Below, one piece after another: positions 11,245 to 24,200 of a stretch of DNA of 64,000 bases. Each line of letters begins with the position of its first letter. Position 1 is the first letter of the stretch. A program made the position numbers and the translations under genes. The notes under the pieces were generated by a model. That model was given only the letters and a program-made list of their open reading frames with translations. It was not told the origin of the DNA and did not search any database. The stretch comes from Beaufortia kweichowensis (taxonomy: Eukaryota; Chordata; Actinopteri; Cypriniformes; Gastromyzontidae), in NCBI GenBank assembly GCA_019155185.1, contig CM032801.1:2252079-2316078 (forward strand), in the 5' to 3' direction.

Positions 11245-14200
11245 ATGTCAACACCACTGGAGAAACCTCAGATCATAGCACACATCCAGAAGAGTTTGAA
11301 CTACACTGTTTTTGAGAGCAGATGGATTCCCTGCAGCGCAAAGTTTGTGTGTATGGGAAACTTAGCTAGAGGAACAGGAGTAATGCAGATCTATGAGATT
11401 CAACACGGGGAGCTGCAGCTGGTGAAGGAGGTTTGAACTTTTTAAATTGATAGTAAACAAATAAAGACCGATCTGCGTGTATTAGCAAAGTTATAAGCTT
11501 TTGTTCTAGAAGCTTCGTCTACTGTAGAAACCCCCAAACATCTGGTTGTCATGGCAACACTGGAGTGGCGTCTGGTTACGTAGATGTGTCCTTCATATAT
11601 TTGATCGTCATATTAAGCTTTGTCATTTAAAAAAATGTTTATTGGAAACTTTTCCTGTAACACATTACTGATTATAAAACGTATTTCACTTAAGTAGTTT
11701 TAAGTTTCAGCAAGCAGTTGTATTTGAATCGTGTAAAACACTTTACTCTTACACGTCAAGTTCATGTAAATGATTGCTGTAGATGGATCAGTACGCAATA
11801 AATCTTCCTTACACCTAACAATTGTTGTCAGACATCAAACTTTTCTCTGTGACTTCTGTAAACAATCCAAACCTGTTTGTGTCACATCAATAACTATTTG
11901 AGGGTATGTTCTTTATATTTTGATACATTAAATAAGGATTTTAAGGTTTTTTTGGCATTTGAGACAACTCAATATTTTGAAGTAGCTCATTAGAAAACCC
12001 TAAACGGCAATAATAATTAGTTATTTAATGAAGCCCAAAAATAAATTAAACTGAGAAATCTATATGCTGCTTTTCTTCATACAATGACAGTTCAATTCAG
12101 TTAAACTACAAGAAGGATCCATCTGCACACTACAAGCGTAATCTATATATCTGCTGCTGTCTGTTCCAAATCCTCTGAACTAAAGCCACAAGATATTTTT
12201 GTGTGAAGAGCAGAAACGTAAGCAGAAATTGTAGCCTTATTTTCATTTTGGCAAAGCTGGCAGTTGTATTTGTTTGTATGTATTCCATTAACTTGTAAAA
12301 TAATCTATTATATGTTTCATTTCAGATAGAAAAAGCCAAGCCAATTAAATGTGGAACATTTGGAGCCACATCTTTCCAGCAAAGGCATCTGGCCACAGGA
12401 GACTTTGATGGCAGTCTTAATGTTTGGTAGGATTTTATTGCAACTGTTGGTCTTGTTTCTTTCCATAGCACATGTTCATCATCTAGCCAAAGAGAGTTAA
12501 AGTAATGTGTCTGTCTTTGCTCTGCAGGAATCTTGAAGTACCTGAATGCCCTGTATACTCAGTAAAAGCACATAAGGAGATCATAAACAGCATTGATGGA
12601 GTTGGAGGGCTGGGAATTGGGGACGGGGCCCCTGAAATTGTTACCGGAAGTAGAGACGGTAACTATTGTACCTAGGATTGACACTTAAATTTTTTGGTTT
12701 CAACATATTGTTCATCTTGAATATGTGTCTGGGCTGTTGCAGGGACAGTTAAGGTGTGGGACCCCAGACAAAAAGACACACCCGTGGCAAACATGGAACC
12801 AGTGGAGGGAGAAACGAAAAGAGATTGTTGGACTGTTGCTTTTGGTGTGTATTTCTGTCACTCATTGTGTGTTCCAAAAGTCATTACCCAGTTAATCATT
12901 TCTGGTTCCCAAAACGTTCCTGGAATGTACGTTTTTTGTTCTCAGAACGTTATGGAAAACCAGTTATGGCAATTAGTAAATTCTGAAAGAAATAGAAAAT
13001 ATTGTAACCCTCTTACGTTTGGGAAAATAACAAAAGACAAATTGCTATAATAACAATACAAATATAAAAAAATAACAATATAAAAATAACGAATTGCTTT
13101 GTTTTACCCCAAGGTCATGCTTTTAATGACCAAGACCGCTGTATATGTGCTGGATATGACAATGGTGACATCAAACTGTTTGATCTTAGAAATATGTCTC
13201 TACGATGGGAAACAAATATCAAAAATGGAGTAAGTGGAAGAAATATTTTACTTTCGATTTTTCTTTAAAAATATTTTTGTGTTTATTAATAAAGGCTGTA
13301 TTAATATTACTGTGTCTACACTAGACGTGAGTAGCTTATTATATTATATATTAAATCAACAATATAGTCAACAAATATGTTGTGTATTAATATGTGTTAG
13401 TTGCATTAATTTTTAGTTTTTATGCGCTGATCAGCTTCCTTATTTCTTCATCATTGGCAGAATCATGCTGTCTTGGTGTAGACACAGTGCAGCTTTTACT
13501 AAATAGCAAAACTTACTTTTTTTATTATTTTGTAACAGGTGTGCTGTGTTGAATTTGACAGAAAAGACATCAACATGAACAAACTGGTGGCAACATCTTT
13601 AGAAGGAAAATTTCATGTATTTGACATGAGAACTCAGCATCCCACCAAGGGTTTTGCTTCAGTGTCTGAAAAGGTATTTCAGCCTGCAACTGAGTTTAAC
13701 TTACATTGGTTTAAATGTGTAAATAGGATCTGTGTTTCATTACATATAAACAGATTTTTCCGTGTTGCTTTTACAACTGGTAAAAATTTCTGCTTTGTTT
13801 TGTATGTTTCCAAGGAAGCCACAGAGTCCCAAACATGTCATTTTTTGTTGTTTTTCACTTAAAAATATCAAATCAGTTGTTAGTTTATGGTTTTTGATGT
13901 CTGTATTTTAGGCTCATAAGTCTACAGTATGGCAAGTGAGACATTTGCCTCAGAATCGTGACATTTTCATGACAGCTGGTGGAGCGGGTAATCTACATTT
14001 ATGGAAATAGTAAGTGATTCCTCATGTTAACAGAATTTTATCCGAGAAAATCTAATCATGAAAAATATCAGGGAATACTTCCAGGCCTGAAAAGTCAATT
14101 TGGGAAGTTTTTATAGTTAACTCTGCCTAAAAGAAGTTGTATAAGAACTGGGACCTGACATACAAATGTTAATCTGACCCCAGTACTTTAAATTAATACT

Positions 14201-14561
14201 TAAAAAGTATTTTCCAGTAATCCCAAATGACCGAAAAGGTAGTAAAAAGTCATGGAAATTCATTCAAGTATGTGAGTCCTGGCAATTGTGAAGTGTAAAC
14301 ATTTTTATATTTGTACCATTTTGATTGTGCAGTGTTCTTCTAATGTCTTCTAGTGAGTATCCAGCCCAAAGAAGTAAAAAGGATTCAGATGATATAGATA
14401 TGGGCGTCGCTGGGACTGTGAATCTCCTACAGAATGTCACAGTGTCTACACAACCCATTTCTAGTGTTGACTGGAGTCCTGACAAACAGGGTCTTTGTGT
14501 TTGCTCTTCATTTGACCAGTCTGTACGAGTCCTCATTGTGACCAAACTCAACAGAGTCTGA
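11245..14561 (+). CDS. dnaaf10: Dynein axonemal assembly factor 10 / WD repeat protein 92 (Monad)
   Basis: WD40 beta-propeller adaptor of the R2TP-like/prefoldin chaperone complex, required for cytoplasmic preassembly of axonemal dyneins. Exons: 11245-11430, 12326-12426, 12528-12658, 12743-12844, 13114-13229, 13539-13673, 13912-14009, 14354-14561; all phases join and the total is 1077 nt, 358 residues. The start MSTPLEKPQIIAHIQKS matches the family; an upstream in-frame ATG at 11164 adds an unconserved extension. Readable propeller signatures include GAPEIVTGSRDG followed by VKVWDPRQK, CAGYDNGDIKLFDLRNM, and near the C-terminus QPISSVDWSPDKQGLCVCSS. It ends TKLNRV. A candidate polyadenylation hexamer ATTAAA lies at 14726-14731. 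An RFX X-box-like site is present in intron 1. Confidence 0.97.
11545..11558 (+). promoter_or_regulatory. RFX X-box-like motif in dnaaf10 intron 1
   Basis: GTTGTCATGGCAAC fits the X-box consensus RYYNCCATRGNRAC at 13 of 14 positions and is nearly palindromic. It lies about 115 bp after exon 1 of a gene needed for motile cilia, where RFX/FOXJ1 control is expected. Function is inferred only; similar motifs occur near 46687 and 61437 without a known ciliary gene. Confidence 0.45.
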
Positions 14562-14786
14562 GTTGACACGACTCTAGACATGATGTTGGTATTCCCAAAC
14601 AAATGGGAATTGTACACACCACATGTACAGTATGTCTTAAGTTCAAAGTATGTTTTATGTGCGATCATATTTGAATTGTTATGTTATGTACATTGGAATC
14701 CTTTATTAATTTCTTGCTGATATACATTAAATGATTTCTCACACTTTAAATTCTATTTCATTAAGCAAATAATATAGTATAATTTA

Positions 14787-15126
14787 TAGGGGTGTTGAAA
14801 TTAATCGATGCATCGTGATGCAGACGTGGACGATTCTGCATCGATGCAGTAATAGACCTTAATCGATTATAGCCTATGACGTCATTCGCATATACGCGTG
14901 TCAGTCATGCGAGTTTAAAATGCCGGAAGGAGGCGAAACACAGACGTGAATATTAAAAAATGCACCTACAAATTTTACCATGATTTTTACCAATGAGAAA
15001 TGAGTTGATCTCATGTGAATTTTACCAATGCATCGTGATGCATCGTGAAATCGAATTGAATCGAATCGTTGACATGATAATCATAATCGAATTCAATCGT
15101 GAAACCAGTGCCAATTCACACCCCTA
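14787..15126. mobile_element. Non-autonomous hAT miniature element, complete
   Basis: A 340-bp element bounded by inverted termini TAGGGGTGT / ACACCCCTA and flanked by a perfect 8-bp duplication ATAATTTA (14779-14786 and 15127-15134). Eight-base duplications are diagnostic of the hAT superfamily. The inside is rich in ATCGATGCATCGTGATGCA-like short palindromes and has no coding capacity. It sits between the convergent 3' ends of dnaaf10 and the TPR gene. Confidence 0.9.
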
Positions 15127-15184
15127 ATAATTTATGATATTACATTACAACACTTACATCACTTTTCACTTTCAAAGATTTTGG

Positions 15185-15190
15185 TTTAAT
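15185..15190 (-). terminator. Candidate polyadenylation signal of the TPR gene
   Basis: TTTAAT on the plus strand, i.e. ATTAAA on the minus strand, about 58 nt beyond the stop codon. The variant hexamer is common in vertebrates, and no AATAAA was seen in this short gap. Confidence 0.4.
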
Positions 15191-15247
15191 AAATATGTAT
15201 TAAGACAAACAAAACTACTGTAAGATGGACATTCCTTCACTGAAAAA

Positions 15248-18200
15248 TCATATCCAGCACTTGAATTTGAAGAAATCTTGCAGCTCTTCATCATCCACTG
15301 ATTTGTCATGAATTCCAGCATAAACTGTCCTCAAAAGCTTGGTCATGAACTTCTCTTCAAGTGCATCAATATACTTTTCAAGACACCCTTTAAGCAAAAG
15401 AAATGACATTATTTTAAACATTTAACTATATAATTAGTTAAATTAGTCAAGATAAGCTTTCATTTTGGCTTGACAAATTTACTTCTGTGCCATCCCAGAA
15501 GTGTACGACATATCCTGTATTTGGATGAACACAGAGGGTTTTTTATAAAAAACAAATACCCATCACTTTGCATTGTATCATATAAAAACTAGTCATGATA
15601 CTATAGAGTATAAAGTTTTAAAGTTTGTTTTTGAAATAAGGAACTTTTGAAAGCTCTGTGGGATTTTGGGGGAGATGCAGCTATGGGAAAACAAAAAAGT
15701 CATTCCTAAATCAAATAGAATATTGGCATTATCAGAACAGACTAAACTTAGAAAGTAGATACAATAGTTAAAGTAGAACTATTACAGAAAAATATGTGCA
15801 ACAAATATCATGTTATTTAATCTTAAATGATAAGAGTTAAGCTTTGTGCCACAGCATGATTTTCAGTTTCCAGTTGCATCTGAGCACCACTGAAAGACAC
15901 CACTGGACACCACAAAAAAACAATGTGTTCGCTTTTTAAATACATTAGCATCTTTTTACCAATAACAGTACGTTGGCTTTAACAAGACAACATATGAGAA
16001 ACACCAACTTGTACCCAGAACTCACCAAGGCCCATGACCTTTCCATGTGCTATCAGATTGGGGGCTAGTTGAGGATGCTCATACAGTTTGTGTTTCATCA
16101 GAATATGAACAATCTCTCCTGTTATGAAAGCATCATCAAAGGTTTGTTCACAAACAGGTTTCAGTGGGAATCTACAGTAAACTCCCACAGCATCCAGAGG
16201 ATCATCCTTCAGCAGCAGATCAGCCAGCTCAATGTACGCGTCATGCACCTAAAAGACATGCAAATGTGAATTGCACTACATTATATTGCACTGCTACAGT
16301 AAAATAAGTATCAGTGCATGCTAATGGTGAATCTCACCTCTGGAGCCATGTTAATGACCTCATTGTAATAACTACATGCTTGTTGGGAATCAAAAGTACG
16401 TGCCATAACACGGGCTAAGCCTAGCCGAGATAAATGGGACTTTTCACTCAGGGCTCTTAAGACTGTATCTCCACTGTTCTTCTGGCATGCCTCCACTGGG
16501 AAGATATGGAAGTCATTAATTGTCAAAAGACTGTAACTAGATGGAAAAATGTTGTAAACCTGCTAAACCTGTGGGTTTATCATCGAGCGGACCGCACTTA
16601 TCCACAGATTTGCAGGGAGACGGATGAGTCCTGGTGCTCGGTTTGGTTGGTGTCTTTACAACCCTGTTACTCTTTGCCCCAGCAGCTCCACCTGTCCTCC
16701 CTCTTATGAGAAACATAGAAATGTCAAACATTTATTAACATTTTTCTGTTAATCTAGAAACTATTCTTGAAAATTATAATCAAGGTGCTGCCCTGCGATG
16801 GACAGGCCGTCTACTGTATCTAACACATTTAGCATCTCATGATGTCATCTCATGAATCTCATAATGATCACCTTGTAGGGTGTGGAGCCTGTTTAGCCGC
16901 TGTTGTCGCTTTTTCTGCTCGTACAACAGCAGGTGTCTTGGCTGTGGATGCAGAGATCTCTCTGATCGGAGTAATTCTGCCTTTCAATGTCTTTATCCCA
17001 GCTTCATTAGCTTTACATGACTCTGCTGCTGGTTTAGACTCAATACCTACATTCATAACAGTTTTACCCTTCTCTGGAACCAGATGATACTTCCACCACA
17101 TCTGCTCTGAACAAATAAGACTGGAGCATTATACAGAACAAAATAATTGTCAAGTTTGTGTCGAGCACATTGTCAAAACAATGAACAGTTTATATTGTCT
17201 TCTGATGATATAGAAAACATGGCGTTTGACAGCTGTGGTCAACTATTAATTGGGAAGTTTCTTACTGGTTAGCTGCTCGGGTGGCTCTCCGGTCTGATGG
17301 GATTCTTCTAACGCAATGCTGGCCTGGAAACTAAGACGGGCATTTTCCAGAGCCACCCGAGCCCTTTCAGTGTCTGTATCACTGTCACTCTGAGCCAGTT
17401 GTGCCAATCCCAGCAGGCAAAGAGCTCGGCTGCACCGGGGATTTGCCACAACACCCATCTGGGAGACCTAGATGGACCAAAATTCTTAATGATAAAAATT
17501 GGTTTTGTATATGTATATCAATATCATCATATAAAAGCATAAAACCAGCTTTGCTTTGCCATTATAATTAGTTTAACAATAATCAAATAATTCTGAGATG
17601 CTGGGATAGACTACAGCCCTCCCGCATCCCTAAAGAGGACAAACAGGATTGGAGAATGGATGGATGGATGTGACTGGACATCAAGTGGCAAGACACAACT
17701 CAATACCAAATTAGTGTACTTAAAATCTATTACTTCATTCTGTATGCCCTCCAACATTTTCGGAAACAGTTTTGGTTGTCTTGAAATTTGGCAGTCTGCA
17801 TTGTAATTAACTATGTAATTTCTATCTTTGTCAACTCTGTTATATGAAGGTCACTTCATTTTTTTAACATGCCATTCTTTTGTTATGCATAGATGTTATT
17901 GTTTTATCCTTGTTATAGACTTTGAAAGTTAAAAATATATCATGAAAAATAAATGTCCACCACGTACTATAGATATAGTTGTGTGCTAGCCAGAAAAAGT
18001 AAAGAAAGCTGATGCATTATAAGGGTGTAGAAAGACATTTTAAAAAAAACTAAGTACTGACCTACTTTTCTAGACAACTAGTGAACTAGTAAAAATAACG
18101 TTTTAGACAAACCATTGCAAAATCTAAACTCAGAGATACCTTCTCCTGCATGTCTAAAAGCTTCCTGCAGGGGGCGATAGATGAAAGGCGTATCAGAGCT

Positions 18201-21200
18201 GTTATAGCCTGACATCTCTTTGCTATCCAGGCATGTTTGTCTTTTCTCTCGTGAATAGTGAGGGCTTGTAAGAGGACAAAATGAGCTTCCAGCAATATCC
18301 ACTCCAGCTGCTGCATCACCTCACCCCGGTGCACACACATGCTGATGCCATGTGCCGCAAAAGCAGCTGTACTGTTGAGATACCAGACAGATAGACAGAC
18401 TTCAGCAAAACTGTTTTTTAATTATTTAGAGAGAATTTAGAAAATTCAATAAATGTTCAACATGTATATGACTACTTTAACAGTTGCTTCTTTGTCTCTA
18501 TAACGCACATGTGATAGACTTGCTCTGCACTCATCGCCTGGTCAATGGATGAATGTTTGAAAAGCAAAGCCCCCAAACTGAGACAACCTTGTAGAAACTG
18601 AGCATTCACAAGAGACAAATGATGATCAGTGTTCCACCTCCGTCGTCTAAAAAAGATGAAATGAAGTTAGATAAAAGAAAGAATGTGCAATAAACCATGT
18701 TTGAAATGACATCAAATTCTTTTTCTACAAACTCTTGGTGGTCATGTGACGTTAGGAACCGGCCCATGATGTATTCCAGGCCTTGTTGGAGAAACAAAAT
18801 AACCTCCTGCTCTGTTGCCTCTTTCTCTTGCAGCAAGGCCAGGCCAGTATAAAACCTAGCATTTAAAACATACTTAAGCAGTGCAAATACTTGTATATCT
18901 TAAATGCAATGTAAGCTAAAGTCACTTTGGAAAAAGCTTTTGCCGAATGTCTAAAATGATTACATCACAGTTTACTAACAGAAGTTCATTGTTTCTTTAA
19001 ATGCACTTAAACCTGATCATTGGTTGACATGGTCGGAGAGCCAGTGCAGTCTGAAGGTGTTGCAACGCCTCTTTGTTTTTCCCTTGTAACAGTAACAAAC
19101 GTCCCACATGTAGATTACATTCCCAGCTTTCTGCATTTAGTGACCAGGCGTCAAGATACTTCAACAAGGCTCGGTGTAGCCAATGCTGTTCATCAGACAC
19201 AACACAACTGCTATCCTATAACATACAAAACAAATAAACCGATAAACTGATTTCAATTAACTTTTTATATGACCTTTGCCATATGTAACACGATAATTGT
19301 CAATAAACAGAACTAGTAAATAACAGAACAACTTTTTCTCTGTCATCTTAAAATGTTATATCTCAATGTATGAAAGTACTGTACATTGTATGTAATGGAG
19401 CATGATTTTGAAAAAACAACACAAGCACCTTTCCAGCTTTTTTTGAGAGCCAGAGGAAAAGTGACTGCACATAATCAGCTTTTGCCGACTGGCCCTGCTG
19501 TTTCAGATCTTGCAATTCCATGTCAAGCGCTTTTAGCTGATTCTCTGTTGTAGGAATTCCTGGAAAGCCATGAATCCTGCAGATGGCCAAGATCTCTTCC
19601 TGCCTCCCAGCAGACTTGGCCTGGCAAAGATCACGATCATCTTCCTCAGCCTGCTGGATTACAAAAATGACAGCTATTTATTTAGCATTAAATCTAATGC
19701 ATTGATCACTGACACACAAGCAGAAGTCGTTAAGATGAAGAGGATTTATAGTGCCATTTTATAGCATTTTGAATACTGTGAAGACAACAATCTCTGATCT
19801 TTAACAATAGGCATACTACAAAAGTCATTGTTTGCTGTTCATATTTACTTCTTTGGGATTAACTATACTGTAGATCTTACATTCACTAATCATGGATAAT
19901 TTAACTCTTTGGTATACTTTATAAAACTTTGTTACACTGTACTTTTCACATATACTGTACTTCAATGAAGAACACAGCGTTTCAGTTTTATATGGCTCTG
20001 TTTTTCTACCTTCTTTTTCAAGCCATACATTTCTGTGGCATAATAGTGCTCCTCTAGCGTCTGTCCAAGAAGGAGATGCAGTTTGGCATTATGAAGCTGA
20101 AGTTTGATAGCAGTGGCAAAGCGTATGGCAGCTTGCTCCAGATAATTCAAGGGTGAATGTCCGGCAGCAAACTGCATTGTTTCACCTGAAGAAACGACAA
20201 AACACACCTCTATTAGAAATCAGGGCAAAGGTATTTAACAAGAATGTCATACGACATAAAACATTTTTTCCAGTATGTCATCTCTCAGATCTACCTGGCT
20301 TTGGAAGTTGTTCTTTGTAAAGATTTAGCTGCTCCTCAGCCTCAGCAATAAGATGATCAACATCACACACAGCTGCTGTCTGCAATCTTTTCTCCCAGTT
20401 CCGAACCTACGTAAACAAGATGAAAAAAGTTTCTTATAGTTTGCACACGTCCAAAAAACATAAAAGCTCGCATACATACATACCTCAAGTGAGTGATTTG
20501 TCATTATTTCCTGATTACTTGAGGATGCAAAACGTTTTTTATACCAGTTTGTTTCCGTTACATCCTACAGACATATAAATGGCTTCATTGCAATGATAAA
20601 ACAAGCTGTTAACAACCATGCGTACATACTTACAGAAAGAAGCATCATATCTGTATATATGTTGACTGTATATATATATATATATATATATATCACACCA
20701 TGGAATGTAAATCTGATGATGGTTTGTGATGGCACGTCTTTGCATGTTCACCAATTTCTGTATATCTCATCTGCTTTCCGCATCCTAGAAAGACCCATGT
20801 GCACATAATAAGAGAATGTTTGCCAAAATAAAGTTTTTAATTGTTTGAAATTTTGCTAACAGATTGCTATGGTCGATTGGGTAGCTAGAAATTAAAACAC
20901 AGACAGAAAAACAGACTGACAGATTTCATCACATGTCTAGATGTTTATTGATTGGTGTAGTGATTTTCATACCACGGTGTGAGAAGAAGCATTTGACAGG
21001 AGCACTGGACATTCTGCGGTCAAGCTCTGATTCTGTAACTTTCCATCCTTCGCCCAGCGGATGCTCAGTAAACGGATCCACTTTTGACCTCCGTGTCAGC
21101 ATATCGATATATGTGGCCGAAAATATTTTCTTTGGTTCACTGCATACAAGCATGAGAATAAGTTTGCCAAATTGTTGTATGTGTGATAATGATGGTATCA

Positions 21201-24200
21201 GACTGTATAAGGTTGTTTAAGCACAGAAAAATGTCACTTACCTCTTATGTATTGACACAGGTTTATATAGGGCACTTAAAGACACAGGACACTCAAACTC
21301 TGTCTGGTCGCTCATATCACAGAAAGCCACAGCTAAAGGAACGTGCTCTCGAGAAATGACTAGTGAATACACCTGAAAAAATGTGAGACTACATTTTAAA
21401 AGCGTCTTTCCATCAAATGCAGAAAGTTACCATGCACTCCAGGGAACCTGCAGTAAATGACAGTGCACATTATAGTTCCCTATAGTGTGTTTTGTTAAGG
21501 TTTTCAGTCTTACTTGTGAATTGGCCCCATCTGCTGATGTCACCCTGATGAGAACTCCAGTTTCTCCCACATTTAAAATGACAGTTTGAGAGCAAGAGTC
21601 ATTTACAACAGCCTGCATGCTTTGATCTGGAGTCTGAGGATGCACTCTCACCTCACAACAGTCAAAGCTGACGGTACCTTAATGACAAAAATAGAATGAC
21701 CTAGATGAACAGAAAAAAACAAGCCTTTATTGAGAGTTTATAATAATAACTCACATGAGTAGTGGTAAGTATTTGAAGAGAAAGCAGGGAGAAGTTCAGA
21801 TGCTCTCTCTATGGTCAGACCGCTCAGGTGTGATGTGCTGGCAGACAGTTTGGTCACCTCTATGCGGTAAGTCTTTAATGTGCCATCTTCAGCCACAACC
21901 TCTATCTCGATTTTATTGACTCCATCCTCAAGATTAACAGTTCTTGATCCACTGCCAAATAACTGGAAGAAAATACTGTAAATGTATATTACATTTACAT
22001 TAATATATTTATGTGTAATTGTTTTTTTAATAATTAAAATGTAATATTGATCAACTGCACTATTTTAAGGTGGGACCAAGTCATTGTTTTGCAATAAAAA
22101 ATTGTTTCCCGAGTCTTTGCATTCAAGTCCAAGTCAAGTCGCAAGTCATCAACATTAAGCTTCAAGTCTTAAACAAGTCTTTAGTGCTCTTTTCCCAAAT
22201 TTGTGTATCAGTATTAATAACCATATTAAATGTATATTAATGTATATCAGGAAGACAAGTATAATATAAACAAATATGTTTAACATAGCAGTTCAATTTT
22301 ATGCAAGATGGGTGCCCTTAGTAAAACAACTCAAGTTTAATTTAGGGATTGTGCCAAAATTGGACAAGCAGTGAAGAAAAACACTATTTTATTAGTAACA
22401 GAATATCAAAGACAAAATAATTTCATAGAAATAACTGCAACTGAACAGAACCATTCTTAAGAACCTCAGAGAAACAAATTAAGAAATATCATGTGAAGTA
22501 ATGCAGATGCAGAAGAAATTACTGCTACCATACTTGCCAAACATGCAAAATGGATACACACAAACTGTATCAGATCATTTAAAAACTTTATACTATGAAA
22601 CAGAGTTTTTGTGAGTGAAAAGAATGAAATGTTTGTTATTTTTTCAGTGCATTGCACTTGCAAAAGATCAAATTGGCCAAAAGTCTGTCACTCATTTGTG
22701 CGCGATGGGGCCGTAGTATGATGCCTCCATGGCTGAAAACACGCTCTACTGGAGCCCTCGACGCAGGCACTGCCAAGACCCTGATGGCCACTCAGAATAA
22801 TGCAGGAAGGGTGTTCCTGTTCATAACCCAGAACAACAGGGCATTCTGTCCTTCAGATAAATCAAGATAGTGACTTCGCTGATGTGCTGGTGTGGTCCCA
22901 ATGTTTTTCTTTTGTCTGCAAACAGCCCCACCTCTTCTTCAGCCTGCGGACACTCTTGCTCTTCATACTCAAAAGTAGCTGCCACAAACTCAGCAGCATC
23001 TTCCGAGATTAATTCTGGTATAAGGATGTTCACAGCAGAAAAGAAGAGAACAGCCAAGTATAACAATTAAAATGTTGCCAATTGTAAAGTTAATTACACT
23101 AAAAAGTTAATCGTCTGTCAGGACAATCAGGAGTACAGTTAACTTACCTCTTCAGGTGCCTCACGAAATTGGACGTTGTTGATAAAGCATCTGTAATTTT
23201 CGAACCACATGTTCTACATATTGCAGTTCTTTTGTTTCCCTTTATATTATATTCTTTAAATCCAAATGCTATGACTTTAAGTATTATTTTGTCTTAACTG
23301 TTGAACGCGCGATGTTCAAACGTACTTTGTGGAGCTGATTGGTTGACTGAGAAATGCAGATTTACAATGATTTTCTTAAAATTAACTTTTCATGAGGAAT
23401 TTAATGTGATTTGCTACACATTTTTGCACACGTAAGTTAAAAATGTTGAGTGAAATTATTATATTTTTATTGCTGTAAATTTTGAATGATTTGTTCCTAT
23501 GCTATATGTTTCCATGACACGTGACACTGGCTGCACAGATAAATAAATGTTAAAGTGTTGCTGAATGTTGTATGTGTAATGTTTATAGGGCTATGTGCGC
23601 TGCAGACTGGATTTACAACAAATTCAATCGTTTATCCCGAAAGAAATGAAAGTGAAAAGAGAGAAAAATTCTATTTAGCCTACATTAATAGTTACATAAA
23701 AAATGCTCATTTGATGGAAAAAATACTTAAATTCAAATTATTTAATTATCATTGTCGCTTGCCCACTTCAGACATTAATGAACAAGTTTGTTTGGATTTT
23801 TATAATAATTCTGTTGCACCGAACTTTAAATCTCTTAAACCAAAATCCCTGATTAGTAATACCTTTTAATTTAAGTGCAAGTTAAGTGTTAATATTTATT
23901 GTAGTGGTATTGTATGGAAATATTCAGAATATTTTATTCGTTTGCAGTGTCCGCTAGCATTATGCTATCTTTTAGCTGTTATTAATATGTATTTAATAAA
24001 GGTTATGGTTAACAGGTCTGAATAAAAATGTATTACTCAGGGTAATATATAGATCCACTAAATGATCTGCTGATGTTATGGGTAATGCTTGAGTATCATT
24101 TTTAATGTAAATATGTACATTTTAAGGCAATGGATTAGGATTAAATATAAATAAATATTTTTTTAGTCTGCAGTCATCAGTCACATTTTAAATTACTATG

